In this document: positions 10,507-23,026 of the stretch, one piece after another
How the letters are laid out: every line of letters begins with the position of its first letter
Position numbering within the stretch: the stretch's first letter is position 1
NCBI GenBank assembly: GCA_902563335.1
Contig: CACEWU010000001.1
Location: 41,025-105,024 of the forward strand
Origin: an uncultured Prochlorococcus sp.
GTDB lineage: Bacteria; Cyanobacteriota; Cyanobacteriia; PCC-6307; Cyanobiaceae
Direction of reading: 5' to 3'
DNA length: 64,000 bases
Notes under the pieces: generated by a model
Database searches by the model: none
What the model saw: only the letters and a program-made list of their open reading frames with translations
Told to the model about the DNA's origin: nothing
Made by a program: the position numbers and the translations under genes

Positions 10507-11868
10507 CTAGGCAGATTCTTGCTGTTCAAGTTCATCGTTTGCGGGTAGAGGTAATACAACTTTTCCTCCAGTATGTTTATCTACCATTGCTTGTGTAATA
10601 GTGAAATTCTTGATGTTATTTTGAGAGGGTAGATCGTACATCAAATCAAGCATTAATTCTTCAACAATACCTCTTAGTGCACGAGCACCAGTCTTTCTAC
10701 GATATGCTTCTTCGGCAATAGCTTCTATTGCTTTTGGTTCAAATTCAAGTAGTACATCGTCCATACTTAGAAGGGTGCCAAATTGTTTTACTAGGGCATC
10801 TCTAGGCTCGGTCAAAATAGATTCAAGGGCTTGTGCATCGAGAGGTTCGAGGACTGCACTGACTGGCATACGACCTATGAATTCTGGGATTAGTCCATAG
10901 CGGACAAGATCATCTGGTTGGAGATGATGCAGTATTTGATTGGCATTTACATCTCTATTTCCTCTATTACGTCCTCGATTCTCACTGGACATGAAGCCTA
11001 TTGAATTACGGCCCAGTCTTCTTTGGACTACATCTTCGAGGCCAATAAATGCTCCTCCACATATGAAGAGAATTTGACTTGTATCAATTTGGATACAATC
11101 GTGATATGGATGTTTGCGCCCTCCTTGTGGAGGAACATTTGCGACGGTTCCTTCAAGCATCTTGAGCAAAGCTTGTTGAACACCTTCACCGGATACGTCT
11201 CTGGTGATTGATGGGTTTTCGCTTTTGCGAGCTATTTTGTCGATTTCATCAATGTAGATAATTCCGCGTTGGGCCAGGTCAACATCCATATCTGCTTTTT
11301 GAAGCAGTCTTAGCAAAATATTCTCGACGTCTTCACCTACATAACCTGCTTCAGTAAGAGTGGTTGCATCAGCAACTGCAAAAGGAACATCTAACAATTC
11401 GGCAAGTGTTTGGGCGAGCAAAGTTTTGCCGCAACCAGTTGGACCAATGAGCAGAATATTTGATTTATGTAGCTTTGTAGCTGTTTGGTCGGCTTCTCCT
11501 TGGCCATCGCCTTGCCAAGCTAAACGTTTGTAATGGTTGTAAACAGCTACAGATAAAACTTTTTTTGCGGCTTCTTGTCCCACCACCTGTTGATCAAGAA
11601 AGCTTTTGATATCTAAAGGTTTGGGTATTGAAGCGAGAGTCGGAGCAGGTTTACTGCTGGTTCGATTTGTTGGTGAGGTTTTTCTATTGGGCTCGTTGTT
11701 GTGACGTGGATTTCCTTGACCATCTAAAAGTTCTTCGTCGAGGATTTCGTTGCATAGATCAATGCATTCGTCGCAGATGTATACACCTGGACCTGCGATT
11801 AGCTTTCTTACCTGGTCCTGTGATTTCCCACAAAAGGAGCACTTCAGATGGGCGTCAAACTTTGCCAT
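10507..11868 (-). CDS. clpX: ATP-dependent Clp protease ATP-binding subunit ClpX
   Basis: [27 protein letters not shown] zinc finger; [28 protein letters not shown]. Confidence 0.97.
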   Translation of the reverse strand: MAKFDAHLKCSFCGKSQDQVRKLIAGPGVYICDECIDLCNEILDEELLDGQGNPRHNNEPNRKTSPTNRTSSKPAPTLASIPKPLDIKSFLDQQVVGQEAAKKVLSVAVYNHYKRLAWQGDGQGEADQTATKLHKSNILLIGPTGCGKTLLAQTLAELLDVPFAVADATTLTEAGYVGEDVENILLRLLQKADMDVDLAQRGIIYIDEIDKIARKSENPSITRDVSGEGVQQALLKMLEGTVANVPPQGGRKHPYHDCIQIDTSQILFICGGAFIGLEDVVQRRLGRNSIGFMSSENRGRNRGNRDVNANQILHHLQPDDLVRYGLIPEFIGRMPVSAVLEPLDAQALESILTEPRDALVKQFGTLLSMDDVLLEFEPKAIEAIAEEAYRRKTGARALRGIVEELMLDLMYDLPSQNNIKNFTITQAMVDKHTGGKVVLPLPANDELEQQESA

Positions 11869-11980
11869 CGGGCGCTGATGATTTGAATAAGGGCAACAAG
11901 ATCTGACTAGAAGGTCAGCTTTGATTCACAGCATCGGTCGGAATGTGAGCTTCGTCAGCCTTCCTTAACGATTCTGCGGT

Positions 11981-12628
11981 CTAGATACTGGTTACAACTT
12001 GGTCGATCAGGCCGTATTCAACCGCTTCTTGCGGGGAAAGGAAGTGGTCACGATCAGTGTCTTCAGAAATTTTGCTAATAGGTTGCCCAGTGTGATCAGC
12101 CAGAAGCTGGTTCAACGTGTCTTTGAGAAACAGAATTTCTTTTGCCTGGATTTCAATTTCAATTGCCTGTCCTTGTGCTCCTCCAAGAGGTTGGTGGATC
12201 ATGATTCGAGAATTTGGGAGTGCAAGTCGTTTTCCTTTAGTTCCACCTGAAAGGAGGAAAGCACCCATACTTGCCGCAAGGCCATAGCAGATGGTTGTTA
12301 TATCAGGGCTTACTTGTTGCATGGTGTCGTAGATGGCCAGTCCAGCAGTGACTGATCCACCTGGGGAGTTGATATAGATCTGGATGTCTTTTTCGGGATC
12401 TTCAGCCTCTAGAAAAAGCATTTGTGCTACTAATGCATCTGCTACTTGGTCGTTTACTTCTGTTCCAAGAAATATTATCCGCTCTCTTAATAAACGAGAG
12501 TAAATGTCAAAGGCTCTATCTCCTCGTCCAGATTGTTCAACAACAGTTGGAAGAACGCCTGGAGCAGATATGGGACTAGAACCAAGCCAGTGGTTTTGGA
12601 TTGAGTGGTTGTAAAGGCCGTTGATCAC
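11981..12628 (-). CDS. clpP: ATP-dependent Clp protease proteolytic subunit
   Basis: [67 protein letters not shown]. Confidence 0.97.
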   Translation of the reverse strand: MINGLYNHSIQNHWLGSSPISAPGVLPTVVEQSGRGDRAFDIYSRLLRERIIFLGTEVNDQVADALVAQMLFLEAEDPEKDIQIYINSPGGSVTAGLAIYDTMQQVSPDITTICYGLAASMGAFLLSGGTKGKRLALPNSRIMIHQPLGGAQGQAIEIEIQAKEILFLKDTLNQLLADHTGQPISKISEDTDRDHFLSPQEAVEYGLIDQVVTSI

Positions 12629-12668
12629 GCTTGAAGAAGTTTCAGGTCCTATATAGATAATCTATTGC

Positions 12669-14102
12669 TCAATCTTTTGTTTTGGGCTCGTTTTTAGTCT
12701 CTTTTAAAGTCTTGGACTTATTAGCTGTTTTTCCTTTTGTTGATTTAGCCTTATCCGAAGACTCTGTATTCTCTGAGTTGACTTTGGGGGATTTTTCAAT
12801 GACTGTGTTGTTTTCTTCGAGCCATTGAATGACTTTTTCTTGGAGTAAATCTTCTGATACTGCTTGTTTAAGTCTCTCTGGATCAATATTTTTTTGATCC
12901 GCAAATTGGGGCTTTAGCTCTTCTAATTTATCTTCAATTTCTTTGTTTTCTACTTTTATTTTTTCTTTCTCACTAAGTGCATTTAATGCAAGTTTTCTCT
13001 TTAAGTTATCTTCTGCTTCTGGGCGAGAAGATTGCATTAGTGATTGAACAAGTTCCGGAGTAAACATTGACTTCACATCCATGCCTTGTTGTGCAAATTT
13101 TTGTGCAGTTTGCTCCACTAGATTTCTTACTTCAATATCTAAGAGAGTTTTTGGTATCTCCACCTCTAATTGCTTCACCAGACTATCTGTTAATGCATCT
13201 TTTCTATTGCTACTATCTCTACGTTTGGCATCATCTTTTAGCCGTTGTTCGAGTTCTGCTCGTAGTTCTTTTAAGGTTGTTTTGTCACTAGCTTGTTGTG
13301 CAAATGAATCATCGAGTTTTGGTAATTCTCGAATTTTTAAATCTTGCAAAGTAATAGCAAAATTCGCTGTTCTACCTCGCGCATCTTCTTGGGGATAGTC
13401 TTCGGGGAAATGACATTGAATGGTTTTTGTATTATCTAACTCCATGCCTATAATTCCTTCTATAAAGCCTGGAATCATCTGTCCATTTTCTAGATCTATA
13501 TCCATAGAATCTGCACTTCCACCTTCTATCTCACTTCCGTCATCGCTGTAAGTGCCTTTAAAACTTACCACTGCTATATCACCCATTGCAGCAGGCCTTT
13601 TTTCTACTGGCACTACAGTGGCTAGTTGCTTTCTAGATTGTTCGATTAATTCATCAACTTTTGTAGGGTCAAAGGCTATGGTTTCTACTTCAGCTACAAG
13701 GTCTTTGGTTTGTTTAAGTTTTGGAGTTGGTGCAATATCGGTTTCTAGTGTGACTGTTAGAGCTTGATCAGGGTTGAAATTTTCAAATAAGTCCTCAAAT
13801 CCACCGCTTAGCTCTGGTTCACATAGAGGCTCAATAGCTTCTTGCTTAAGAGATGTTTTCCAAGCCTCATCTATTAGCGCTTCTAATGCGGAGGCTTTGA
13901 TTTGGGGAATCCCAATTCTTTGAATTAGTACCGCTTTTGGGACTTTTCCTTTGCGGAAGCCTGGGAGTTTGACCGAACGACTTAAGCGTGCCAATGCTTC
14001 TTGGTAACTAGCTTGACACCGTTCAGCGGGGACGACCATTTCCACAGCTATTCGGCTGTTAGGAAGCGACCTTGTTGTTACTTGCATTTCGATAGCACTC
14101 AT
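12669..14102 (-). CDS. tig: Trigger factor
   Basis: [16 protein letters not shown]-terminal signature; FKBP-like domain; upstream of clpP and clpX. Confidence 0.95.
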   Translation of the reverse strand: MSAIEMQVTTRSLPNSRIAVEMVVPAERCQASYQEALARLSRSVKLPGFRKGKVPKAVLIQRIGIPQIKASALEALIDEAWKTSLKQEAIEPLCEPELSGGFEDLFENFNPDQALTVTLETDIAPTPKLKQTKDLVAEVETIAFDPTKVDELIEQSRKQLATVVPVEKRPAAMGDIAVVSFKGTYSDDGSEIEGGSADSMDIDLENGQMIPGFIEGIIGMELDNTKTIQCHFPEDYPQEDARGRTANFAITLQDLKIRELPKLDDSFAQQASDKTTLKELRAELEQRLKDDAKRRDSSNRKDALTDSLVKQLEVEIPKTLLDIEVRNLVEQTAQKFAQQGMDVKSMFTPELVQSLMQSSRPEAEDNLKRKLALNALSEKEKIKVENKEIEDKLEELKPQFADQKNIDPERLKQAVSEDLLQEKVIQWLEENNTVIEKSPKVNSENTESSDKAKSTKGKTANKSKTLKETKNEPKTKD

Positions 14103-14274
14103 TTCATTCCTCTAACCATTAGCCCAATACCTTAAGAAATCGGGGGGCCTGTCCACCGCAAAGTATTGTGGCTTGAACGTATTGCCTTTTTAAGGCTGTA
14201 GTGATTTATCCCAGACGGAAATGGTTTTTCGTTCAGATTAAACCTCTCCTGTTGGATGTACCTGATTAGATCTT

Positions 14275-15306
14275 TTGTTGCCCAATCCCTTGTTCGCTGA
14301 TCGTCCTCTTTCAATTGCTGTGCTTGGAGCTAGCGGCGCAGTAGGGCATGAGCTTCTTTCACTTTTGCATCAACGTAATTTCCCTATTCATGAAATTCGA
14401 TTATTAGCATCGGCTCGTTCGGCAGGTTCAGTGGTTCATTGGAATGGAGCCAATATCAAGATCCAAGAGGTGAGTGAGGCGAGCTTGGATGGTGTAGATC
14501 TTGTGCTTGCTTCTGCTGGTGGATCTGTTTCAAGACAATGGCGTGAATATATTCATAGTGTTGGCGCTGTGATGATTGACAATTCAAGTGCTTTTCGCAT
14601 GGATGCGGATGTTCCATTAGTTGTCCCTGAAGTCAATTCTGAAGATGCGTTGAAACATGAGGGATTAATTGCTAATCCAAATTGCACCACAATTTTGTTG
14701 GCCTTGGCATTAGCCCCGTTAGCTAAAAGGATTCCAATTAGGCGAGTAGTTGTTTCAACTTATCAATCAGCTAGCGGAGCAGGGGCTCGTGCAATGGAAG
14801 AGTTGAAGCGATTAAGTCAAGAAGTTTTGGCAGGACGAACTCCTAAAAGTGAGGTTTTGCCTTATTCCTTAGCATTTAATTTGTTCCTTCACGACTCTCC
14901 ATTACAGAGCAATTGTTATTGTGAAGAGGAAATGAAAATGGTCAATGAAACAAGAAAGATTTTGGGTATACCTAATCTTCTCTTGAGTGCCACTTGTGTA
15001 AGAGTGCCAGTCTTAAGAGCTCATTCTGAATCGGTAAATATTGAGTTTGAGAAACCATTTCCTGTGGAATTAGCTAATGAACTTTTAAACGCTGCTCCGG
15101 GTGTTGAGTTGATTGATGATCATCAATCAAATCGTTTTCCGATGCCAACTGACGTGACTGGACGTGATCCAGTTGCGATAGGGCGAGTGCGACAGGACAT
15201 CAGTGATGTTAATTCGCTTGAGTTATGGCTATGTGGAGATCAAATACGCAAGGGTGCAGCTCTTAATGCCATTCAAATTGCTGAATTGTTATTGCCGGTC
15301 AAATGA
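14275..15306 (+). CDS. asd: Aspartate-semialdehyde dehydrogenase
   Basis: [61 protein letters not shown]. Confidence 0.95.
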   Translation: MLPNPLFADRPLSIAVLGASGAVGHELLSLLHQRNFPIHEIRLLASARSAGSVVHWNGANIKIQEVSEASLDGVDLVLASAGGSVSRQWREYIHSVGAVMIDNSSAFRMDADVPLVVPEVNSEDALKHEGLIANPNCTTILLALALAPLAKRIPIRRVVVSTYQSASGAGARAMEELKRLSQEVLAGRTPKSEVLPYSLAFNLFLHDSPLQSNCYCEEEMKMVNETRKILGIPNLLLSATCVRVPVLRAHSESVNIEFEKPFPVELANELLNAAPGVELIDDHQSNRFPMPTDVTGRDPVAIGRVRQDISDVNSLELWLCGDQIRKGAALNAIQIAELLLPVK

Positions 15307-16211
15307 ATTCTGTTGCTGTTGCATCCCCTACCCCATTTGGCCGTTTGCTTACAGCAATGGTTACACCTTTCGATGATCAGGGCGTGGTTGATCTGGCATT
15401 AGCTGGTCGCCTTGCTCGTCATCTCGTTGATGAGGGCTCAGATGGGATTGTTGTTTGTGGTACTACTGGTGAGTCTCCTACTCTTAGTTGGGAAGAGCAG
15501 CATCAATTGATAGAAACTGTTCGAAAAGCTGTTGGACCGGCGGTGAAAGTTTTGGCAGGTACTGGTAGCAATAGCACTGCAGAAGCAGTTGAAGCGACTA
15601 GAGAAGCAGCAGCTGCAGGAGTTGATGGGGCATTGGTCGTAGTGCCTTATTACAACAAACCTCCTCAGGATGGTTTGGAGGCCCATTTTCGGGCAGTTGC
15701 AGCATCAGCTTCTGACTTGCCTTTGATGCTTTACAACATCCCTGGGCGCACTGGATGTTCTCTTGAACCTAGTACCGTTGCAAAATTAATGGAATGCTCG
15801 AATGTGGTCAGTTTTAAAGCTGCTAGCGGTACAACTGCTGAGGTCACACAACTAAGAATGCAATGTGGTCCAAGACTTGCAATTTATAGCGGTGATGACG
15901 GATTACTTCTTCCTATGTTGTCTGTTGGGGCTGTTGGAGTAGTTAGTGTTGCGAGTCACGTGGTAGGCCGACGATTAAAGGCAATGATTGACGCCTATCT
16001 AAGTGGTCAATGTTCTGTAGCTTTGGGCTATCACGAGCAATTACAACCTCTTTTTAAAGCTCTTTTTGCAACTACAAATCCAATTCCAGTTAAAGCAGCT
16101 CTTGAACTTAATGGCTGGCCAGTTGGACCTCCGCGTAAACCTTTGCTCCCTCTCAACTCTGAAATGAAAGAACAATTATTCACCATCCTTTCTGCCTTGC
16201 GTCAGACTTGA
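15303..16211 (+). CDS. dapA: 4-hydroxy-tetrahydrodipicolinate synthase
   Basis: [59 protein letters not shown] overlap with asd stop. Confidence 0.97.
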   Translation: MNSVAVASPTPFGRLLTAMVTPFDDQGVVDLALAGRLARHLVDEGSDGIVVCGTTGESPTLSWEEQHQLIETVRKAVGPAVKVLAGTGSNSTAEAVEATREAAAAGVDGALVVVPYYNKPPQDGLEAHFRAVAASASDLPLMLYNIPGRTGCSLEPSTVAKLMECSNVVSFKAASGTTAEVTQLRMQCGPRLAIYSGDDGLLLPMLSVGAVGVVSVASHVVGRRLKAMIDAYLSGQCSVALGYHEQLQPLFKALFATTNPIPVKAALELNGWPVGPPRKPLLPLNSEMKEQLFTILSALRQT

Positions 16212-16294
16212 TGCCACGGCTTCATTAAGGATTTGCTTAGCATTCTTGGCTAATGCAATACATCCATTCTCGTTAGTTTTTTCATAGTTTTTCC

Positions 16295-18289
16295 ATGACG
16301 TCCAGTTCTATCAATTCTTCTAGTCCCAGAACTAGTTCATCAGCCGCAACCAAGACAAAGCAGCCTTGTTTGCGTGTTATTCCTCTTGGCGGTCTCCATG
16401 AGATAGGCAAGAACACTTGTGTTTTTGAATATGGCAAAGACATCATGCTTGTGGATGCTGGATTGGCATTCCCAAGTGATGGGATGCATGGTGTCAACGT
16501 AGTGATGCCTGATACGACTTATTTACGAGCGAATCAAGAACGGATTAGAGGGATGATTGTGACTCATGGACATGAAGATCACATAGGAGGCATTCCTCAT
16601 CATCTCAAGCATTTCAATATTCCTGTGATATATGGTCCTCGCTTAGCGATGTCAATGCTTCAAGGAAAAATGGAGGAGGCTGGAGTTACAGATAGAACCA
16701 CTATTCAGACAGTAGGACCAAGAGAAGTTGTGAAAGTAGGTCAATATTTCTCTGTTGAATTTATTAGAAATACTCACTCGATGGCAGATAGCTTTTCGTT
16801 GGCTATCACTACTCCTGAAGGTACAGTAATTTTTACTGGTGATTTTAAGTTTGATCACACACCAGTGGATGGAGAGAATTTTGATTTAGCGCGACTTGCT
16901 CATCATGGTGAGAAGGGAGTGCTTTGTTTATTTAGTGATTCTACAAATGCAGAAGTTAGTGGATTTTGTCCTCCTGAACGTTCAGTCTTTCCAGCTCTAG
17001 ATCGCCACATTTCCCAAGCAGAAGGGCGAGTAATTGTGACTACTTTTGCTAGTTCAATTCATCGAGTTTCTATGATCTTGGAATTGGCTTTAAAAAATGG
17101 AAGAAAAGTTGGTTTACTTGGAAGATCAATGCTTAACGTTATTGCTAAGGCGCGTGAGCTGGGTTATATGCGTGCTCCGGATGATCTTTTTGTTCCAATT
17201 AAGCAAATTAGGGATTTACCTGACAGAGAAACTTTATTGTTAATGACTGGTAGCCAGGGTGAGCCATTGGCAGCTTTAAGTCGAATCTCAAGAGGAGAAC
17301 ATCAACATGTTCAAGTTAAAACTAGTGATACGATTATCTTTTCTGCAAGTCCTATTCCAGGCAATACAATTTCAGTTGTGAATACAATAGATAGATTAAT
17401 GATGCTTGGAGCAAAGGTTGTTTATGGGAAAGGTGAAGGTATACATGTCTCAGGGCATGGTTTTCAAGAGGATCAGAAGTTGATGCTTGCCCTTACAAAG
17501 CCCAAATTTTTTGTTCCTGTTCATGGTGAACATCGCATGCTTGTTTGCCATAGTAAAAGTGCACAATCAATGGGTGTGCCTGAAGAAAATATTCTTATTC
17601 TTGATAATGGTGATGTCGTAGAATTAAGATCTGATGCAATCGCAAAAGGCGAACCTGTAAAAGCAGGAATTGAATTATTGGATGCTTCTCGTAATGGCAT
17701 TGTTGATTCTCGAGTGTTAAAAGAGCGGCAACAGTTAGCTGAAGATGGAGTGGTAACTGTTCTTGCAGCTATTAGTACAGATGGATTAATGGTTGCTCCT
17801 CCAAGAGTCAATTTGCGAGGTGTAGTTACTAATGTTGATGCTAAAAAAATGTCTCTTTGGACAGAAAGGGAAATCTCGTGGGTGTTAGAGAATCGTTGGA
17901 AACAATTAACACGTCAAACGGGAGGTAAGTCTTTAGAGGTTGATTGGATGGGTGTTCAACGTGAAGTGGAAGTTGGGTTAGCTCGTCGAATGCGTCGAGA
18001 GTTGCAAGTAGAACCTTTGATTCTCTGTTTGGTTCAACCAGCTCCTGGGGGAACCCCAGCTTATAAGGTACGAAGTGATGAAGAAAATGATTCGAAATCA
18101 CTTTCTAATACACGTGAGCGACCTACTGCGACGCGGGCAACTACTACGGCATCTTCTGCTGCAGGAAAAGCTAAAGCTGAAAGCTCTGCAGTTAGTTCTA
18201 AATCTCAATCTAAGGAACCTGTTCTGAATGAATCTGACCCGGAGATTCCAACAGGACGTACCCGTCGAAGGAGATCAGCAGTGGCATGA
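16295..18289 (+). CDS. rnj: Ribonuclease J (metallo-beta-lactamase/beta-CASP)
   Basis: PLGGLHEIGKNTCVFEYG, THGHEDHIGGIPHHL, SASPIPGN, PVHGEHRML. Confidence 0.93.
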   Translation: MTSSSINSSSPRTSSSAATKTKQPCLRVIPLGGLHEIGKNTCVFEYGKDIMLVDAGLAFPSDGMHGVNVVMPDTTYLRANQERIRGMIVTHGHEDHIGGIPHHLKHFNIPVIYGPRLAMSMLQGKMEEAGVTDRTTIQTVGPREVVKVGQYFSVEFIRNTHSMADSFSLAITTPEGTVIFTGDFKFDHTPVDGENFDLARLAHHGEKGVLCLFSDSTNAEVSGFCPPERSVFPALDRHISQAEGRVIVTTFASSIHRVSMILELALKNGRKVGLLGRSMLNVIAKARELGYMRAPDDLFVPIKQIRDLPDRETLLLMTGSQGEPLAALSRISRGEHQHVQVKTSDTIIFSASPIPGNTISVVNTIDRLMMLGAKVVYGKGEGIHVSGHGFQEDQKLMLALTKPKFFVPVHGEHRMLVCHSKSAQSMGVPEENILILDNGDVVELRSDAIAKGEPVKAGIELLDASRNGIVDSRVLKERQQLAEDGVVTVLAAISTDGLMVAPPRVNLRGVVTNVDAKKMSLWTEREISWVLENRWKQLTRQTGGKSLEVDWMGVQREVEVGLARRMRRELQVEPLILCLVQPAPGGTPAYKVRSDEENDSKSLSNTRERPTATRATTTASSAAGKAKAESSAVSSKSQSKEPVLNESDPEIPTGRTRRRRSAVA

Positions 18290-18303
18290 TGAAAAAAGAT
18301 TTT

Positions 18304-19329
18304 TTAAGATGATTGATGATTTATTTCAGAGAATTGAACTGAGCCTTTTGTCCAATTAATTTTTAACCCTTTTCCTAAGTTAATTGATCCAGGAGGTTGG
18401 TTAGGCTCGATTTTCTTACTTAGTTCCACAAGAGAGCTAGTTGATATCCCTGAGGCGCCTATTTCTTTTAACCAAGAGGCTAATAATGTTGCTCTTGCTG
18501 TTTGGGAGAGTTGACATAGGGCTTCTCGGCGCAATCCTTTCGATCCCTTTACTGCTTTGAGAGCAAGATTTGACAATGAAAGTTGGTCATTCTTGTAATG
18601 AGTAAGTCTTTCTGCAAGTGCTGCCATTCTTAAGCTACATCCTGGATGAAGTGCTTCTAATGCAGGTAGTACTTCATGTCGAATGCGATTTCTGCTGAAG
18701 TTTAGATTTCTATTAGATGGATCGATCCAAACTGGTAATTGCATTTCTTTGCATATTTGCTCTGTTTCTTTTCTGTTGAAGCATAATATTGGCCTAACTA
18801 ATTTAATTTCTTCATTAAGAGATCTGACTTCTCGTAGACTACTTAAGCCTGCAAGATCTGCTCCTCTTGCCAGGTTCAGAAGAACAGTTTCTGCTCTGTC
18901 ACTACTTGTATGGCCTGTGATTACATGAGTGCAAGTTAATTCTTTTTGAGATGAAAGTGAGTTTGCTTGTTTTACTAGTTGTTCATAGCGCCATTGTCGT
19001 GCGCTTGCTTCATTTTTAGTTAATCCCTTGCTTGCTTGAGAGCTGTGGACTTGTAAATCTTGTTTCGTGCACCATTGCTTGAGTTCATGTGCAGTTAGTT
19101 GAGACTCTTCGTGCCAGCAATGATCGCCATGCCAGATATGGAGATTCCAATGATGGAGTCTTCTGAGATCAAGCAATAGCTTGAGGAGAGCCATTGAGTC
19201 TTGTCCACCAGATATGGCAAGTAAAAGGCATGCACCTTGAGGAAGTAGAGAAGGTTTGTTCTTGAGATGCTTGTGTAGGCGGTAATGCCATGGGCTCCAA
19301 GGCATTTGGTTGGGGTTCGCTGTGGACAT
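18304..19329 (-). CDS. tilS: tRNA(Ile)-lysidine synthetase
   Basis: LLAISGGQDSMALLKLL PP-loop; TGHTSSDRAETVLLNLARGADLAGLSSL; NFSRNRIRHEVLPAL. Confidence 0.95.
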   Translation of the reverse strand: MSTANPNQMPWSPWHYRLHKHLKNKPSLLPQGACLLLAISGGQDSMALLKLLLDLRRLHHWNLHIWHGDHCWHEESQLTAHELKQWCTKQDLQVHSSQASKGLTKNEASARQWRYEQLVKQANSLSSQKELTCTHVITGHTSSDRAETVLLNLARGADLAGLSSLREVRSLNEEIKLVRPILCFNRKETEQICKEMQLPVWIDPSNRNLNFSRNRIRHEVLPALEALHPGCSLRMAALAERLTHYKNDQLSLSNLALKAVKGSKGLRREALCQLSQTARATLLASWLKEIGASGISTSSLVELSKKIEPNQPPGSINLGKGLKINWTKGSVQFSEINHQSS

Positions 19330-19409
19330 TGCTAGCTGGTTATCACTATGGGTGAGCTTTTTACTGCTAGGACTAGGCAGATGGGAGAATCTTTTAATTC
19401 CTTGGTGTT

Positions 19410-20192
19410 TTGATGTCGCACTTAAATCACTTGCCTATTGATTTCAATAAGAGAATCAAAGAAAGATCTCTCTTCAAGGTTATTGCTGGTTTAAACAATT
19501 TTGATCAGTCTTCGGTAGCTCGCATTGCCCGTGCTGCTCGTCATGGAGGAGCTGATTTGTTGGATGTGGCATGTGATCCTGATGTTGTTCGTTTGGCATT
19601 GGAAGTCTCAGGTTTGCCCATTTGTGTAAGTGCAGTTGAACCCCATCTGTTTGAGATGGCCTTAGATGCCGGAGCTTCAATGGTTGAAATTGGGAATTTC
19701 GATTCTTTTTATCCACAAGGACGGTTTTTTGAAGGTGATGAAGTGTTGGAATTGACTCGTTTGACCAGGAGACTTTTGCCGAAGGTTCCTCTTTCAGTGA
19801 CTGTTCCACACATTTTGTCTTTGGATAAACAAGCACAATTGGCTGTTGATCTTGTTGATTCAGGGGCTGACTTTATTCAAACGGAAGGTGGAACTAGTTC
19901 ACGTCCATTAAGTCCAGGCTCTTTAGGGATGATTGAGAAGGCTGCACCAACTTTGGCTGCTACTCATAGCATTGTGGAGACTTTCAACAAGAATGGTTGT
20001 TGTGTACCTGTGCTATCAGCATCAGGACTATCAGCAGTCACTGTGCCTATGGCAATTGCCACTGGAGCTCATGGAGTTGGAGTTGGGTCAGCAATCAATA
20101 GGCTCAATGATGAACTGGCAATGGTGGCTGCGGTCCATAGCCTGCGTGAGGCCATCGATTCTGCTAAATGCTTGATTTCGTGTTCTTTTTAA
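19410..20192 (+). CDS. Ycf23/DUF561-like cyanobacterial TIM-barrel protein
   Basis: KVIAGLNNFDQSSVARIARAARHGGADLLDVACDPDVV..., VSAVEPHLFEMALDAGASMVEIGNFDSFY. Confidence 0.75.
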   Translation: MMSHLNHLPIDFNKRIKERSLFKVIAGLNNFDQSSVARIARAARHGGADLLDVACDPDVVRLALEVSGLPICVSAVEPHLFEMALDAGASMVEIGNFDSFYPQGRFFEGDEVLELTRLTRRLLPKVPLSVTVPHILSLDKQAQLAVDLVDSGADFIQTEGGTSSRPLSPGSLGMIEKAAPTLAATHSIVETFNKNGCCVPVLSASGLSAVTVPMAIATGAHGVGVGSAINRLNDELAMVAAVHSLREAIDSAKCLISCSF

Positions 20193-20356
20193 CCCTAGTT
20201 TAGTTTATTTTTTTAATGATATTAAGATTTCTTTTTTGGACTATTCAGCGAACTTCGTTATCTGAGATGGACGGATTATTTTCTTTATCTAATGGCTTAA
20301 GGAATAAAAATCTTGCTTCATATTTTTATAATATGAAGCAAGATCAGGTGCCTTAA

Positions 20357-22396
20357 ATGCCTGAATATCATTTACAGGCTCCTTATACTCCCAAGGGGGA
20401 TCAACCAAAGGCTATAGCAAGATTGGCTGAAGGGATTAACTTAGGAAAAAGATATCAGACTTTACTTGGTGCAACAGGAACTGGTAAGACATTTACTATT
20501 GCGAATGTTATTGCTCAGACTGGTCGCCCTGCTCTTGTTTTGGCGCATAACAAGACACTTGCTGCACAGCTTTGTAATGAGTTGCGAGAATTTTTTCCGA
20601 ATAATGCTGTTGAGTATTTTATTTCTTATTATGATTATTATCAGCCAGAGGCATATGTTCCAGTTAGCGATACTTATATCGCTAAAACATCTTCAATAAA
20701 TGAAGAAATAGATATGTTGCGGCATTCAGCAACAAGATCATTATTTGAGAGAACTGACGTTATTGTAGTTGCCTCAATAAGTTGTATATATGGTTTAGGA
20801 ATTCCAAGTGAATATTTAAAAGCATCAGTAAAGTTTACGGTAGGTGAAAGTATTGATCTTCGAGGTTCATTGAGAGAATTAGTGAATAATCAATATAGTA
20901 GAAATGATATTGACATTACAAGAGGTAGATTTCGAATCAAAGGAGATGTACTTGAAATTGGTCCAGCCTATGAAGATAGGCTAATTCGAATAGAACTTTT
21001 TGGCGAAGAGGTTGAGGCGATTCGTTATGTAGATCCTATTACTGGAGAGATTTTGCAGAGCCTTGAGACTATTAGCATCTACCCTGCTAAGCATTTTGTG
21101 ACACCTAAGGATAGACTGGAATCAGCTATAAATGCAATTAAAGAAGAGTTAAAAGAACGTCTTCAGATTTTGAATGAGTCCGGAAAACTAATTGAAGCAC
21201 AAAGGCTAAAGCAAAGAACTTCATATGATTTGGAGATGTTACGTGAGGTTGGTTATTGCAATGGTGTTGAGAATTATGCGCGTCATTTAGCTGGTCGGGC
21301 TGAAGGCACACCGCCTGAATGTTTAATTGATTATTTCCCTGATAATTGGCTATTGGTTGTTGATGAGAGCCATGTAACTTGTTCTCAGTTACATGCTATG
21401 TATAACGGTGACCAGTCTAGGAAAAAGGTTCTTATAGAACATGGTTTTAGATTGCCTAGTGCAGCAGATAATCGTCCATTGAAGAGTGAAGAGTTTTGGA
21501 GTAAGGCTAGGCAGACTGTTTTTATTAGTGCAACTCCTGGTGATTGGGAGTTGTCTCAAAGCAATGGTGAAGTTGCTGAGCAAGTTATTCGTCCTACAGG
21601 TGTTTTAGATCCTTTAGTAGAGGTTCGACCTACGGAAGGACAAATTGATGATTTATTAGCTGAGATTCGCAAAAGGGCTCTAAAAGAAGAACGTGTTTTG
21701 GTAACAACTCTTACTAAGAGAATGGCGGAGGATTTGACTGACTATCTTTCTGAAAATGAGGTAAGAGTTAGGTATTTGCATTCTGAAATTCATTCGATCG
21801 AGAGAATTGAAATTATACAAGACTTAAGATTAGGTGAATACGATGTGCTCGTTGGAGTTAACCTTTTGCGTGAAGGATTAGATCTTCCTGAAGTATCTTT
21901 AGTTGTGATTCTTGATGCTGATAAAGAAGGCTTTTTGAGGGCAGAGAGGTCTTTGATACAGACAATTGGTAGGGCAGCTCGTCATGTAGAAGGTTTGGCA
22001 ATTTTATATGCTGATAAACTTACAAATTCAATGGAAAGAGCAATTAGTGAGACTAATAGACGTAGAATTATTCAAGATAATTATAATAAAAAATATGGAA
22101 TAATACCTAAGCCAGCTGGAAAGAGGTCAAGCAATTCGATTCTTTCGTTCCTTGAATTGTCCAGGCGTATCCAAAATGATGATCATAATTTTGTACAGAT
22201 TGCTGGTGCAACTGCTGATTCCCTGGCTGATGATAATGAAGGCTTCTTAGAGCTGGATGCCCTACCAGAATTAATCAATGAATTAGAGGATAAAATGAAA
22301 TCCATGGCCAAAGATTTAGAATTTGAGAAAGCTGCAAAATTGCGAGATCGAATTAGGAAGTTAAGAAATAGGTTGGTCGGTAGGAGTTCAGTTTAG
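20357..22396 (+). CDS. uvrB: Excinuclease ABC subunit B
   Basis: [63 protein letters not shown]. Confidence 0.98.
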   Translation: MPEYHLQAPYTPKGDQPKAIARLAEGINLGKRYQTLLGATGTGKTFTIANVIAQTGRPALVLAHNKTLAAQLCNELREFFPNNAVEYFISYYDYYQPEAYVPVSDTYIAKTSSINEEIDMLRHSATRSLFERTDVIVVASISCIYGLGIPSEYLKASVKFTVGESIDLRGSLRELVNNQYSRNDIDITRGRFRIKGDVLEIGPAYEDRLIRIELFGEEVEAIRYVDPITGEILQSLETISIYPAKHFVTPKDRLESAINAIKEELKERLQILNESGKLIEAQRLKQRTSYDLEMLREVGYCNGVENYARHLAGRAEGTPPECLIDYFPDNWLLVVDESHVTCSQLHAMYNGDQSRKKVLIEHGFRLPSAADNRPLKSEEFWSKARQTVFISATPGDWELSQSNGEVAEQVIRPTGVLDPLVEVRPTEGQIDDLLAEIRKRALKEERVLVTTLTKRMAEDLTDYLSENEVRVRYLHSEIHSIERIEIIQDLRLGEYDVLVGVNLLREGLDLPEVSLVVILDADKEGFLRAERSLIQTIGRAARHVEGLAILYADKLTNSMERAISETNRRRIIQDNYNKKYGIIPKPAGKRSSNSILSFLELSRRIQNDDHNFVQIAGATADSLADDNEGFLELDALPELINELEDKMKSMAKDLEFEKAAKLRDRIRKLRNRLVGRSSV

Positions 22397-22398
22397 CT

Positions 22399-22968
22399 AT
22401 GCGTAAATTGTCTGTTTACTTTACAAGAAGAATCTTTTTTAGCATAACTAAATTTAGCACAATCATAGGTATTGTATTTGTAACTCATGTTGTATCTGCA
22501 TTAGCACAGACAGGTAAAAATTTTTCAATCTATGCTGATAAATCGTCTAGTCATGTTTACTCCTACATTGACACTCAACTTCTTTGTAGTAAAGAACCTG
22601 AATTGGCGAGTGCAATACTTAATGTAGGTAGAAAATTGGGAATTGAAGTCATTTCAGGTGAGCCTAAATTGAAGGGCAAGGATGCAACTTATGAAGCTAT
22701 GTATGGGAAGCTGGGGACAATTACCTTACGAGATAGAACTATGTCTTTACAGGTATATTGTCAATTAATAACTCATGAGTTTATTCATGTTCTTCAACAC
22801 TTGAATGCAGATCTGCAAGGAGTAGAGCCTCTAGGCTGGCCATTAAATTCTGATTCAATTAATTATTATGGATCATTGCAGGAAGCTGAGGCTTATACCT
22901 ATCAAAATCATGCTGGACGTGTATTAAATCTTTTAGTAAAAGCTTTGCAAAAAAGTTCTAAAAAATAA
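22399..22968 (+). CDS. Small secreted hypothetical protein with HExxH motif
   Basis: N-terminal hydrophobic signal-like segment (IIGIVFVTHVVSALA) and CQLITHEFIHVLQHLN motif. Confidence 0.6.
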   Translation: MRKLSVYFTRRIFFSITKFSTIIGIVFVTHVVSALAQTGKNFSIYADKSSSHVYSYIDTQLLCSKEPELASAILNVGRKLGIEVISGEPKLKGKDATYEAMYGKLGTITLRDRTMSLQVYCQLITHEFIHVLQHLNADLQGVEPLGWPLNSDSINYYGSLQEAEAYTYQNHAGRVLNLLVKALQKSSKK

Positions 22969-23026
22969 ATATTTTTTGAGCCAATAATTTTCATTATTAT
23001 TGAATAACCATGTGATATTGATGTAA

